In this document: positions 1-12,999 of the stretch, piece after piece
Layout of the letters: the number at the start of each line of letters is the position of its first letter
How positions within the stretch are numbered: the first letter of the stretch is position 1
Assembly: GCF_011397635.1 (NCBI RefSeq)
Contig: NC_064775.1
Span: 16,009,452 to 16,073,451 of the forward strand
Length of the DNA: 64,000 nucleotides
Direction: 5' to 3'
From: Epinephelus fuscoguttatus
Taxonomy: Eukaryota; Chordata; Actinopteri; Perciformes; Serranidae
Translations under genes and position numbers: made by a program
The notes under the pieces: model-generated
Told to the model about the DNA's origin: nothing
Databases searched by the model: none
Seen by the model: only the letters and a program-made list of their open reading frames with translations

Positions 1-335
1 CCTTGAAGTCCAGTAAACTGCGCACTTACTGTACAACTCTTCTGTATTTACAACACCTCCAGTAATTTTAGTTGGTCAAGAAATTCCAGAAACCGAAGCA
101 GAAGTCCCCATACTGCGCACACTGTGGCCTCTGGTGTTTTGAGGTTTGCTACGTGAATTTTATTCAGATTCTCATCATGGTAAGTGTGATAACACACATG
201 TGATGCTTGACATTTGTTGCTCCAATTGACTTAAAGCGACACAGGAAAGTCCACCCCTCGAGAAGATGGTAAATATTGTACTTGTGTGATACAAGATGAT
301 AAATATTTAGTCTAAACAAATGTCAAAGGCAGAGC
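1..335. other. Unassigned sequence at the left edge
   Basis: I see no coding exon, RNA gene or clear repeat here. The stretch ends at the target-site duplication of the SINE that follows. Confidence 0.4.
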
Positions 336-726
336 ACATACTGTATCTTCATCTTCTAACCGCTTCATCCTCTTGAGGGTCGCGGGGGGGCTGGAGCCTA
401 TCCCAGCTACATCGGGCGAGAGGCGGGGTACACCCTGGACAGGTCGCCAGACTATCGCAGGGCTGACACATAGAGACAGACAACCATTCACGCTCACATT
501 CACACCTACGGACAATTTAGAGTTATCAGTTAACCTAGTCCCCAATCTGCATGTCTTTGGACTGTGGGAGGAAGCCGGAGTGCCCGGAGAGAACCCACGC
601 TGACACGGGGAGAACATGCAAACTCCGCACAGAAGGGCTCCCACGCCCGGGATCGAACCGGCAACCCTCTTGCTGTGAGGCGAGAGTGCTAACCACCACA
701 CCACCGTGCCGCCCACATACTGTATC
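336..726 (-). mobile_element. tRNA-headed SINE with L2-like tail, flanked by 13-bp target duplications
   Basis: The element body is about 349-713 and reads on the minus strand. Its head (near 713) resembles a tRNA, with an A-box-like TGGTTAGCACTC and a B-box GGTTCGATCC. The tail contains the widely repeated teleost block about 'dividing by 360-560' that ends GCGGTTAGAAGATGAA, as in L2-mobilised SINEs. A perfect 13-bp direct repeat, CACATACTGTATC, flanks it at 336-348 and 714-726. That shows insertion by target-primed reverse transcription and little decay since. The open frames inside are not genes. Assignment to the L2-partnered class is from memory of eel-type SINEs; the family name is not determined. 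Confidence 0.75.
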
Positions 727-3700
727 ATTCATTCAAATTCATGTCAGGTCTTGAAAGTCTTAATATCCCATTATGGCTCATATTACCATTACCACTGTTA
801 ATTGCCCATCCTCAGTTTTACCACATTAGTTTGAGGGTAGTTTCCGGCCAATAATTGCAAATGTCCCACAGTGGGAAACATGTGTGGTGTGGGATTACTG
901 CAAACAGAAAACAAACAAGATGAGGCCAGGCCGCTGAAAATCTTGGGGTGGCACACCACAAAAAAAAACCATGACTGAATTTTAGGGATTTGATCATGCT
1001 CTTTTAGCTTGTTATGTCAATATGGAGAGGTAAGGAGTCGCACACTGCAGACTGTTGTTGCACCCAAATATGTACATATCTCACGGACTTTGAAAGGCTG
1101 TGATCATGTGACCAATGCGCTGACCGCAGTAAGCAAAGCAGCTGCAAATGCTTGGTAGGAGGCAGGTAGGGGTGGTGGATAGCTGAGCCGGAAAGAGCCT
1201 CCCACGCAAAGAGGAACCTTTTGTGGCAGTATGATATGTTATTTTATCAACAACGTAGTGTGCTGGTATGTTTAGTATGCAAGTGACGTTAGGTGATGCT
1301 ACATCATGTTACTGACAACCGTACTTACTGTAAGCCAAACCATGATGGGGTTTTTTTCTACTTTTGTTGCCTAAACCAAAAATGAAGTTGCACCTACAAT
1401 TTAAGTTTATTTTGAAAAGAGACTGTATGCATATACAAGTGGAAACTGTACATTTCCTGTGCAAACAAAAGGGTATTTTGAAAAGACATAATGCATGTAG
1501 TGAGTGTTAATTGACACATCATCCCTGAACATCCAAAACTGACACATAAGGGGTGCCTGGGGTGTCATATTTTGACCTGTAGGTCCACTAACAAAGCGGC
1601 TGCTGGATGAGTTGGGATGCCTTACGTTATCTAATTTCACAAGACAACACAAACCTTGCGCCAGGCTAAAAAAGCACCACAGCCTCTTAAAGACAGTAGT
1701 ATCGGCCTACAATAATTTTCGCCAGAGGGCTCCAGTGGAGGGGCCAGCAATTGTATCAGGGTGTCTGGCCTCACCCTTGGGGGCACAACTGCTGTCTGAG
1801 GATGCCTCATCATGGCTGTGGGTTAGGCCACTTGGAAGTATGACAATCCTATTGTACAGGGGGGATTCAGTTTTTGGTAAACCATGTTTCACTTCAATTT
1901 TTTTTCAAATGACAAAATCTCATTCCCTTAAATTGTATGATGTCATATCCAGGATTCCTCATAATGCTATGACAGCATGCCACTCCTATGCTTTCCAGTC
2001 ATATCCAGTACACAAGGAATTTTTTGTAATCATAAAACTGGAATCTTATCTTCAGGAAATCTGTCAAAGGCCTGTTGTTGGTGCAATGCTGTATTGTCAC
2101 TAGAAACTTTGGTTTGAAGCAGGATATACAACACAGCTCAGAGGTTGTGAACCCAGGATGTTACATGCAAAACCCCTTCATGCCTCTGCAGGGGCGTAGC
2201 ACCACATTCAGGGCCCAATACACAAGCAGTCTCTGAGGGCCCCCTGCCCTTGTCTCTCTCACGCACCTTTTGATTTTTGTTTTTGTTTTTACAAAGTCAG
2301 TTTTTATTTTTTCCGCTTTTGTTTCTTTCTTTCTCGTCTTTTTTGGAACCTGGATTTCCCTTGGTGATACACATGATGGTGTATGTTGGTGGTCCAGCAG
2401 CATAACGAGCTTGACTCAGCTCTGCTTGTGTTTAGAGAGGGGTGCAGGGGTGGACTAAACCATTTTGCACCTTTAAGGGGTCAGAGGGGCCTCAGAGAGC
2501 TTCAACTATTTTTTATACAAAGTTCAGTCTCAACCAATCCTAATTAACTTTTGGTATTTATTATTTGGAAATAAAAAAAACTACAAACAAAACCAGACTT
2601 CTCACTCTACACTTTTTGAAGGGTCCCACTGGGACCATTAGTCCCACTTTTCCCCATACTATAATTCTACCCTGTGCCTCTGAAGGTTTGCTGCACAGGT
2701 TACAACAGCACATGAGGGTTATATCTCTTGTGTAATCTTGTTTACAAAATAACATTAAGGGGAAGTCACGGAAGGATAATTCCTCTTAAGTATGGTCCTG
2801 GAAAGAACCTAACTGCTCTTTGAAGGGTTTACTTCATGTTACAGTCTGGGAAACATCATGTTTACAAGACGATGGACAAAATGCCTTACACTGATTGATA
2901 TTCAGTATTCTTTCAGTATTGAACTGCCCTCAATCATCAATCATTCATTTTCAATATGACATTTACTGATGCTATAAAACCATTAAAAGCCATTAAGACT
3001 ACAAATCTCCATAGCAGCAAAGCTCAAGGGTTGATTGTACATAAAGGTGGGTTACACATGGACTTCATCCTGTAATACGCAGTATGATGCAACAGTTACA
3101 AGGTGTCCTGGATATTTAGGGCTCCTCTGTAGCAGCCGGTTTTATTTTGGAAACTCAAAAAACCCAAACCCAACTATGATCTACATCTGGAAATTACCTG
3201 TGCTACCTGACATCCTGACACCTGTAATTCTATACCAGGAAAGCACAGCTTGCGGCTTGTGGTTCACCAACCAACAGTAACATGTGACAATATTAAAGCG
3301 CCTGCCTTGTGATCTAGATTTAACCAGAAAGCTTCTGTTATTATTTTAGTTCCACTTCTCTTTATTTGAAACTTATCTACATGCAGCAGCTGCAGATACT
3401 CACAGCCCGCTGGTCAGTAGTAAATGAATGTAAGATTAATTTCAGAGTGCGGTTTTATATGTAAGAAAGAATTTCGGGACATTCTATTAAGTATTTAACA
3501 CAATGAAATGTACAAAATTTGGGTGAGCATTTCTATGGCAAGCCCGGTATTCATGGTAAATGAAGATAATATGTTGTTAAGGTACTTCTGAACTGCCTTT
3601 GAATCCTCCTCTCACCCTAGCAAAGAGCAGCCTGACCTGGCCTTATATCTACCTCCTATCTGCTAAGGCTAACCCACACTGGCTGGCTCTACATGATTGT

Positions 3701-6700
3701 TCATCAGGTTCTTCAAGTTAGCAACCCTGTGGTATGACAAATTTTAAACGAGTTATGTCCTTGACTTGTCTTGCCAAAGAAAATAGGATTCCAATAAGTC
3801 TTGTGTGAGTCTGAGGCTTTGACAAAAAAAAAAAAAAACAACTAAAAAATACTAAAGTGATTCTTGCATTTTCCGGTTGTATAAATGTGAATCCTCGATA
3901 CCGGATAAACTAAACGTTTTAACATCTTGTCAGCAATGTGCCTCATACATCTACGGCCTGGCGCCTTCTCCTAAAATTTGCTGTATCTCAATAGCAATGG
4001 TTAAGCTTGAGTCTCTGAAATGAGGCCAGGTATTGATTCCAAATCCAAAAAAGAAAACGTTTCGGAGGAAAATAGAGAATTTCATAGCAAGTGGACAGAT
4101 TTGTTCGCTTTCACCACTAACGCTGCAAAGTTTAAGTTCCAAATATTCATTAACAGCCCACTGCAGAGTAGCTACTTTGTTGTAGAATACAGTAATGGAT
4201 GCTCATTTAGACATATTAGGAATGGGTTTAAAAGAATAGTTTCATCAAGAAAAATGCGGAAAAATCAGGCTTGAACAAAAATCTTTAAGAGGTGGCCGAG
4301 AGACGTTGAGACAGTTGTAAACAAAAATTAATGGATCAAGGAATGAGATGGATCTGCTTCTCCACATGCCAACACGACCAGTTGTGTGACATTTCAGACT
4401 GAGCGGAGACTAGTAACGAGTTCAACTACTTCAGCCACATATAGATTAAATAGGCTGTGTTGCCGTAACTATAAGGCACAAATACGTATTGTGGCTCCAG
4501 GCAGATTTTTTTAACATCTTTTTGGCCAAAAATGGCTCCTTTGATAGTAAAGGTTGCTGACGCCTGGTCTACAGCATCACTGGCTAACATCAATATCTAA
4601 CACCATGCTAGCTACCACACTAGATAACTTTATTCATATAGCACAATAGAGTGTGGATACCCGACCCGAGCCCAACAGGACCCCTCGACGGGTCCCAAAT
4701 AACAAATCAGAAATTTTGCTCTGGTTAAGCCCACTTGACATGCTGCTGTGTTGTGCTGTGGCCTATTCAAGTGCTAAAATTTGTTATTCACGTGACAATG
4801 CCTGAACGCAACACAGGCCAATAGTTAAATTTCAGGCAGGAGGAGGTAAATATTCAGACTGAACTAATGCAAATGGAGGACGCTAGACAAAACTTGCCAT
4901 CAGGAAAGTGGTAAGACTCTAATTCAATTATATCTGTGTACTGTGTGAGTATAGTGTGAGTGACATTGTGTAAAAGGTTAGGCCACAGCGTTTGTCTATT
5001 GAGTCTGCTCCAATTGAGTGTGTGTGCTGTATTGTGCTGAGCTGCACTGCGCTGCTGTGTGTGCAACATGTATGACTGTGTGTAACAGCAGCCTTTTGAT
5101 AGTCATTTACACACAGTACATAATAATAACTATGTCAGGTAGCTGTGTCAGGCTCTGGTTGGGTCAGAAAGTCTGTTGGGTTCGGGCTGGATTCGGTTAT
5201 AACTGTCGTACTTGGGTCGTGTTTGGTCAGGATAATGTGCCCCAGGGCCACGCTCTGGAGCACAACATCACAAAGGGCTTCATAAAAGAAATAAGGCAAC
5301 CAACATAACTTATAAAGATTCAAACAGCATAAAACAGAAATCATACAAAGGCAACAGGTGGGCCTTGAGTGGCCTTTGAAGGGGTTCCAGGTCTTTCTAA
5401 AAGCATTGAGGCAATTAACAACAATTGTGCTAGATTTTGAGGTCAAAACAAAAAGTATAGTTGGATATCAACGGGCGTAGCTGTGACAGTAAAATGTCTC
5501 ATCTACTCAAGAGGAAACAGGAATAGAGCAAACACAATCGGACCAAGGACTGAACCCTGGGGAACACCCCTAAGATAAGCACGTGAGGTTGCCACATCAC
5601 TAATGTAAAACTCCAATCAGCTGATGACATAGTCAAATAATTAGCATGTTACTACATCCTGCTCAACCACCTAGCCACAAACTACCTCACCCTCAGCTAC
5701 CTCAACTTAGCAAGCATATTGTTAATAGAGACTTCTGTTTTTTTGCAATAACATACAGATAAACTCCATAAGATGAGGCTGTAAATGTTTTGTGGTCCTT
5801 TAAATGTAGGACATCCCTTCAGAGAAGCAGTAGCAAAGAGTATTCATAGAAGTATTAGAAGCTATTAGAAGTAATAGCAGCAAAAATGTACAATAAAGAA
5901 TAAAAAGTACAAATATTAATTAGATTACCCCACATATTGCAGTATCATACATCATATTATGCGGCCATTTTAAAAAATACCATTGAGGCAGCATTTTAAT
6001 GATGTAGCTGTTCATGGTGGTGCTAATTTTAACTATTTTAAATACTGTTGGGTAGTTTGGTATGTGTAAAATCTGTCAGAAAAGTGTAGTGGAGTAAAAA
6101 GCACGGTAGAATATTTCTGTCTGAAAGGTAGTACAACAAAATTATGAAGTGGGGAAAGTCATGTACAAATACTTTGAAATTGTACATCAAAAATTTTGCT
6201 GTGTGATAATGATACTGAGTGTAAGCTACAAAAGCAGATGTTTCCCATCTCCAGCAGTTTATTTATTTGTCATGCACAGTCATTTGGAAAGTGAATGTCA
6301 CTTTGCTGATTGAATCCTTGCTGGCGTAATCAAGCTGTGTGTTTTGGAAAATGTTGAATGCACTTAATTTAAGCTACAGGGCATTATTGCTCTGCGTTTT
6401 TTGCTTATCAGACTCAATATGTCAATCATAGATGCTGAATGTGCTGTTGCAGTCAGGAGAGCTGATTCATTTCCCTTAAATCTCCCCTAACAGTGCTGAG
6501 AGAATCTGTTGTATTGTACTGCAGTCTGCCTGGCTTAAACTCTGATTTGTGACAACAATAGCAAGAAAATGTTAACCAGATGCTTGTGACCCAGGTGTAC
6601 TTCCTCTGTCAAGAAGAAGGAATGCTACCAGGGGAACACCAAAAAGAAAAACAATAGAAGCAAAGAATTCAAGTGTCTCTAAAGTGAAATTGAAGAAGAT

Positions 6701-7398
6701 CCTCCTTATTCTTTGGAACAAAGGAAATACAGACACATTGCACTCTATCACTGTCCCGTTTGGCTCTTCTGTTTGTTCTTCAGTCAATTCTGTCTTTTTC
6801 TATTATCATTATTAAATCGAGTCGAATTGCGACCCAATCACCAGAGAAAATGTCTGCATTGTACATTTCTGCAAATCATGTGTACATTATATTTGCATGT
6901 GATTATGCAGCTGATATGTTGAAACTTAACATTTCAGCAACACTGTGGTTAATGTGTGGTTAGGTTCAGGAAAAACAAACACTTGGTTATGGTTAGGAAA
7001 AGATCATATCTTGGCTTAAGCGGTAAATCACAACCATTTTTTTGTTATTTGTTGGTCAAACAGTGTCTTATGTGTGAAATGTGCAAATGTAATGTTTTTG
7101 TGGTTTACAGAAATGTATGATGCCAACATGTTTTTCTGTTGACTGGGCCGTTAATTTGGCTGTGTACTGTTGTTGAGACCAACTCAGACATTTGAGCCAC
7201 AATCCAAGACATAAAGCATTATTATATAAAAATTTTATTTGTAATTTGTTTATTGTGATCAGTATTACAGTATAATATAATGTATGCTTTAACACGCTCA
7301 AATTTAGACATTCAACTCACATACAAGAAATACGATGAAGTGAAACACAAGTCAACAGAAAGCAAAACACTGCCATCTTGTGGACAACAGGTTCCATT
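727..7398. other. Gene-poor spacer downstream of the receptor cluster
   Basis: No exon of the neighbouring Ig family or of another gene was recognised on either strand. The stretch holds an interspersed-repeat copy (about 1345-1590), a possible MITE-like repeat near 2190-2460, a poly-A run near 3824, and repeat fragments near 6950-7040. Scattered short frames look random. An AATAAA on the minus strand near 7247-7252 could serve gene A. Confidence 0.4.
1345..1590. repeat. Interspersed repeat copy (family also near 27.1 and 57.3 kb)
   Basis: It shares ordered blocks with two other places in the window: 'cctaaacc', then 'tttattttgaaa(a)gagac', 'atttcctgtgnaaac' and 'gtattttgaaa-aga-ataatgcatgta'. 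Boundaries are approximate and no terminal repeats were found. Confidence 0.5.
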
Positions 7399-10248
7399 TC
7401 ACTTGGCACAGACGGTATAATTGGAACTCTGTAAAAAATTCCCTGCATGTGTGTCCTGTGTGGTAACCGTGTTTGAATTAATAGTGTCAGTGTCACACAC
7501 ATGCAGTCTGACCACTGAATAAAGTCCACCCTCTCGCTGTACGAAGGTGCTGTACGGCTCAATGTCTTCTGGCTCCTGCTGAAAAACATGCATTTAAAAA
7601 GATGATTAAAGTCAAATGAGCGGCATAAACAAAATATATTTTTCTGTACATTACCGTTTTGTGATGACTGCTTGGTGGCTCTGGCTGGCTTCTGTTGGGT
7701 CAAACAACAATACATTAAAAATGAATCTTAAAGTGTATTCTCTATTTTTATAGATAGAACAGGAAATGAAAGGCAGTGTCGTCCTTCATTAGTTCATGAA
7801 ACAGAAAGTCAAGATCTTCATATACTGCTGCAGTAGTCTCTTACCCCTGACGCATTCCTCTGTAGAGCAACCCAAAGATAACTGCAGATAGAAGCATGAT
7901 CATAGCAGCACCAGTCAAGGCTTCTATAACCTTTTTTGGAAAGCTGCTGGAGTCTTCATCCTCTAAAACATCACAAACAAACGACACAGACATTTGCTCT
8001 ATTAGTAAATAAACTTTAAGGCCCATTTACTCTATGCCTTGATTAATCTTTAAACTATACATAAATACAGGCATTGCACTACCATTTTAACATAATACAG
8101 TTGTTGCAGGGCAGCTTACCACCAGAAGAAAATGTACGTCTCTGCAAACTACGGATATGTTACATGCACGTTTTATACATGAGCTGACTTTGTCATCGGT
8201 AGGTGGAGGGGATAGTAGATAGCACTGACGCCTGAGACACCTGCAGAGCTGCAGACCACCGTTTCAGACCAACAAACAGACTAGTAGTTTTTTTAGCAAG
8301 TCTTCACTGTGCTTCCAGCCGCTCTTTTAAGCCACCAAATGTTTTTAGAAACCCTTTGCTGTCTTTCCACAAAAGGTGATTGTGTGTTTTACCAACATCA
8401 TTGGGTTTCCTGCCAGGACAGACACTGCTGCATTTACTGCTGGGATAGTGCCACAAAAAGCAACTGTTTTTTTTTTTTACTGAGACATTGCTGTGTTTCC
8501 CACTGCATTTCCTGCTCAGATGCCACAAAAAGTGACTGTTTTTTACCATGGCATCTGTGTAATTCCTGCTAGGATAGTGCCACAAAGAACGGCTGTTTTT
8601 ACCAAGACATCACTGCATTTCCTGCTGGGATACTGCCACAAAAAGTGTTTTTGTTTTTTTTTCTTTACCAAATCATCTGTGCATTTCCTGCCAGAATTGT
8701 GCCACAAAGAACGGTTGTTTTTACCAAGACATTGCTGCATTTACTGCTTGAACAGTGCCACAAAAAAGTGGTTGTTTTTACCAAGACATCGCTGCATTTA
8801 CTGTTGCATTTCCTGCTCGTATCGTGCCACAAAATTGACTGTTTTTTTTTACCAAGACATCGCTGCATTTCCAGCCAGAATAGTGCCACAAAAGGTGGCT
8901 GTTTTTGGCAAGACATTGCAGCATTTCCTGCTGCATTTCCAGCTCGTATCGTTCCACAAAATTGACTGTTTTTTTTACCAAGACATCACTGCATTTCCAG
9001 CCAGAATAGTGCCACAAAAAACAGTTGTTTTAATCAAGACACCACTTCCTTTACTGCTGGGATACTGCCATAAAAAAGGTTATTTTTACCAAATCATTGC
9101 TGCATTTCCAGCCAGAATAGTGCCACAAAAAACTGTTGTTTTTACCAAGACATCACTTCCTTTACTGCTGGAACAGTGCCACAAAAAGTGGCTGTTTTTG
9201 GCAAAACCGCTGCATTTCTTGCTCGTATCATGCCACAAAATCTACTGTTTTTTACCAAGACATCTCTGCATTTCCAGCCAGAATAGTGCCACAAAAAGCA
9301 CTTGATTTTACCAAGACATCGCTGCATTTACGGCTAGGATAGTGCTACAAAAAGCCATAGTTTTTTAACCTAGACATATGTGCATTTCCTACAAGGATAG
9401 TGCAATGAAAAGTTTTTAAAACAGAGACATCTCCAGCCTTGATTTTTTTTTTAATGCCCAAACATGATCAAGTCATTTTTGATTCAAAATCAAACCACAG
9501 CATTGTTGAAACATAAAGAAAAAAAAGTTGAACGAATGCACAACATAATAACGTGCATACTGGTGTGTAACTCATCTGTGGTTTGCAGAAACGTACAATG
9601 CCAACATTTTTTTTCTGAGTTGAGCAGGGTGAAAAATAACCAGCTTAAATTCAGGCATGAGGAACAATAAAGAAATTGTGTTTACCTTCCACAGTGATAT
9701 TCAGATGGAAAATATCTATTCCACCATGATGTGTACACTCACATCTGTAGTTCCCACTATCCACTGGTGTTAAACCAGTGAGCTGGAGAAACACAGTCTG
9801 ATTCTTTGTCACAAGTGTGAACCTGGAGTCACATCCGTGCTCAAAGCCTTTGGCATATTGATAAGACAGGACACACTCTTCTCTTCTGTTCATCACTGTT
9901 CCGATCTTACACAATATAAGTATGATGGGACTCAGTGTTGCATTTGTGCATATTGGAGTCACATCTGGTTCTCTGCTGATGGTTTTCACGACAGTCACTG
10001 AAAATAATAGTCTGATTAGCTGCTGCTGTATTTCGGCAATTTGTAAACATTACATCACATTTTTAATTCACTGAAAAATTCAGAAAAGGTTCAGTCGTCC
10101 TCTTTAAACCAAAGACAGGAAGAATAGAGACAATTAACTTGCATAAATTTTCCATTATGTGAAATAAGTTTTTCTGTACATTACCTTCACTGTCAAAACA
10201 CATAGTCAGTGGTAGAAGCAGAACAAAGCACAGTTCCCATTTTACCAT
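7399..10248 (-). CDS. Receptor gene A: single Ig V-like domain, type I membrane protein, two-tyrosine tail
   Basis: I assembled five exons: 10248-10185, 9997-9686, 7962-7845, 7691-7655 and 7578-7399. All have GT-AG borders and consistent phases (1, 1, 2, 0), giving 236 aa. Residues 1 to about 17 are a hydrophobic signal peptide. Residues 22-125 are an Ig domain with cysteines 38, 51, 63, 77, 107 and 109, the F-strand motif DSGNYRC, and an NQT glycosylation site. An acidic stalk precedes the membrane span (about 140-159), which has Glu139 at its outer edge. The tail has Y186 (EPYSTF) and Y197 (GLYSVV), spaced like an ITAM pair but not matching the consensus. It is the most downstream member of the cluster. 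Intron 2 is expanded by a minisatellite. Ligand and direction of signalling are unknown. Confidence 0.8.
8340..9420. repeat. Minisatellite, about 16 units of 53-72 bp, in intron 2 of gene A
   Basis: A unit of the form 'tttaccaagacatcgctgca ... gtgccacaaaaag' recurs. The 'tgccacaaa' anchor occurs near 8450, 8522, 8578, 8634, 8700, 8756, 8826, 8884, 8953 (variant), 9011, 9067 (variant), 9121, 9177, 9230, 9288 and 9344 (variant). Long open frames on both strands here are by-products of the repeat. Confidence 0.85.
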
Positions 10249-10390
10249 GCTGGTGAAGAAGCAACAGTTGCCCGCAGTGAGCTCTTTCCTGTACTGACTG
10301 AAGGAGGACAGATACACCTCTATACACTGCTGTCTGGCTACCTAAACCTCACACTTTCTCAGAGGTACGAGCTGGTGTAGACTGTCCTAG

Positions 10391-10400
10391 AAAGGAAGTG
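10391..10400 (-). promoter_or_regulatory. ETS/PU.1-like site upstream of gene A
   Basis: AAAGGAAGTG on the plus strand, about 145 bp upstream of the gene A start codon. It sits in a block of more than 150 bp that is nearly identical upstream of gene B. Confidence 0.5.
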
Positions 10401-10469
10401 CTGCTGCAGGAACTTCTGCTTTCATATTCAGACACTTTCACCTTCAAAAACACTTCTCATGTCGATGTT

Positions 10470-11127
10470 TAATGTAGCCACAAGAAGATGTCAGATCATC
10501 AAACATCAGGTGTACAGCCACAGTTTGAACTGGATCAACCTCCAACCCTAACATGAAGTATTGCCTGCACTGGTCTTAGACTTTGTCTGGTTATTGAGAG
10601 TCGTACGTCATACAAGATGCTGAAACTGACATGTGTGCCTCTGTGGTCATCACATATGTAAAAGGCTGAGCTTGAGCTGTGAATAGAAAGCTGCAGGGTC
10701 TCAACAGCTCACTGCAATTCATGTTCCTCTGCTCTTTAAAAAGGAAACCAGTTAGTCATACAGCAGTGGTTTAAGTGGCAAAAACATATTTCACCTTATG
10801 CCAGAGAGTCAACCCAGTTCAAGTGAAGAAACTAACTGTGGTCTTCAATCTTCAATTGCAGCTTACAGTTGCAATGGCAGAATTTTATTTTGAAATTATC
10901 CTAATTAATCACTTCTCTTTGTTTCAACCGTTTCAAACTTGACGACACAAATTTTCTAAATTGGTTCAAGTGTACTTCCTGTGTGACTGCGTAATGCAAG
11001 GAAACAATATATCGTTTATAGTCTGTGGTAGCTGACAGGAAGTAAACAGGAACCAGTGCTGTTGTCTGAGCAAGAAAAAAAGCAATGAAATGATCTATAG
11101 ACCAAATCACAATGTTTGTGATAGTAA
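10470..11127. other. Unassigned spacer
   Basis: Upstream flank of gene A with similarity to the flank of gene B near 15720-15960. No exon or further element was recognised. Confidence 0.35.
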
Positions 11128-11480
11128 CTTCCAGGTAGAGCAGTCTGTAAATGTCTGGGAAGTGAGGAGGCCAGTTGCTGGAGTTTGGGGTGAGGAATGT
11201 TGTCCCATTGATGTAGAATTCTAGCTGCTCAACGGTCCTGGGTCTTCTTTGCTGGATATTTCGTTTTATGATGTGCCAAATGTTTTCTATTGGTGAAAGG
11301 TCTGGACTGCAGGCGGGCCAGTTCAGCACCCAGACCCTTCTACTGCGAAGCCATGCTGTTGTGATGTGGTTTAGCATCGCTTTGCTGAAATATGCAAGGC
11401 CTTCCCTGAAAGAGACGTTGTCTGGATGGGAGCGTATGTTGCTCTAAAACCTCTATGTACTCTTCAGCATTGATAGTGCT
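11128..11480 (-). mobile_element. Tc1-like transposase fragment
   Basis: The minus strand encodes the C-terminal part of a Tc1/mariner transposase: LNWPACSPDLSPIENIW followed by KRNIQQRRPRTVEQLE. It carries the last DDE acidic residue in its usual context. A frameshift after EQLEFYI moves the following WDNIPHPKLQQLASSLPRHL to another frame. The N-terminal half and the terminal repeats are missing, so this is a dead fragment. Confidence 0.85.
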
Positions 11481-11774
11481 TTTTCCAGTAACAAGTAGTG
11501 TAACTAATTAATAATACAATTTGAGCAATAATTGCAGTTACCCCAAAACCAAACAACACATCACAACGTTACTTTTGTTATCACTCCACCACTGACTTGA
11601 AATACAACAATCATATCTGCAGACTCATTTTTGTAGTTGCGCTGCGCAGGCACGTCACAAAGCAGCAACCTTAGTGGCTTGAAATATTCCCATCACTTTG
11701 ATTTTGTCAGGAGGAAAGATGACAAGAACACTGTTACTGCAGGTAGTCCAACTAAAACTCTTTCCACTGCAAAA

Positions 11775-11778
<4 letters not shown>

Positions 11779-11817
<39 letters not shown>

Positions 11818-12077
11818 TTTATTTATAAAGCCCAATATCACAAATCACAATTTGCCTCACAGGGCTTTACAGCATACGACATCCCTCTGTCCTTATGACC
11901 CTCGCAGCGGATAAGGAAAAACTCCCAAAAAAACCCCTTTAACGGGGAAAAAAAACGGTAGAAACCTCAGGAAGAGCAACTGAGGAGGGATCCCTCTTCC
12001 AGGACGGACAGACGTGCAATAGATGTCGTACAGAACAGATCAGCATAACAAATTAACAGTAATCCATATGACACAAT

Positions 12078-12139
<62 letters not shown>

Positions 12140-12970
12140 GGTAATGACAGTAGCTTACAACAACATTGTTGAAAGTAATAATATTATAGTTATAGTTCTG
12201 GTTACTGCGGTACAATATGTTGAAAGTATGTATTAATATCTGGCAGTATACATGTGTGACAATAATCATATGTGTATAATAACAGAAGAAGTATGACTAA
12301 TGACTAATGATGGCAGCAGCAGCAGGAGGCATCTGGCGGGACCACGGCAGCAGCACAACCCCACACGTCACGCTGTCCAGGCACCGCTGTGATATGAGTT
12401 AATCTGAGAGACAGTGGAGCACAAAGGCTCCGGAGAAGAAGCCGAGTTAGTGACATCCAGAATGGCCGGGTTAGCTAGATGCAGTAATAGGATACGAGAG
12501 AGAGAAGAGAGAGAAAGAGAGAGAGAGAGAGAAGGCGAGAAGGTGCCCGGTGAATTATAGGGGTGTCCTCCGGCAGACTAAGCCTAAGTCAGCCTAACTA
12601 GGGGCTGGTACAGGGCAAGCCTGAGCCAGCCCTAACTATAAGGTTTATCAAAGAGGAAAGTCTTAAGTCTAGTCTTAAATGAGGAGACGGTGTCTGCCTC
12701 CCGGACCGCAAAAGGAAGATGATTCCACAGGAGAGGGGCCTGATAGCTGAAGGCTCTGGCTCCTGATCTACTTTTGGAGACTTTAGGGACCACGAGTAAC
12801 CCTGCGTTCTCAGAGCGCAGTGTTCTGGTGGGATAATATGACACTATGAGCTCTCTAAGATATGACGGAGCTTGACCATTTAGAGCTTTATAAGTTAACA
12901 GTAGGATTTTAAATTCAGTTCTGGATATACAGGGAGCCAGTGCAGAGAAGCTAAAACAGAAAAAATATGA
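11779..12970 (-). mobile_element. 5'-truncated LINE (L2/Rex-like) 3' end with CAAT-repeat tail
   Basis: On the minus strand from about 12960 the sequence encodes the end of a jockey/CR1/L2-type reverse-transcriptase ORF: LHWLPV, then FKILLLTYKALNGQAPSYL, later AFSYQAPLLWNHLP and SSFKTRLKTFLFD. This stops near 12632. About 850 bp of 3' untranslated sequence follow, including a (GA)n run at 12083-12136, and the element ends in a (CAAT)n tail at 11779-11817. The catalytic part of the ORF is absent. The clade is inferred from the protein motifs and is not certain. Confidence 0.75.
12083..12136. repeat. (GA)n microsatellite
   Basis: An uninterrupted AG dinucleotide run of about 50 bp inside the LINE 3' region. 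A shorter, interrupted run occurs near 12495-12535. Confidence 0.95.
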
Positions 12971-12999
12971 TCACGACAGCACTATCTGATAAACATCTA

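Noticed and set aside
640-713. Possible tRNA gene
   Set aside because: It has A- and B-box-like words but no cloverleaf, and continues into a SINE body with target duplications.
8493-9305. 270-codon open frame on the plus strand
   Set aside because: It runs through the minisatellite and its protein is the repeat unit translated. Several frames on both strands are equally open.
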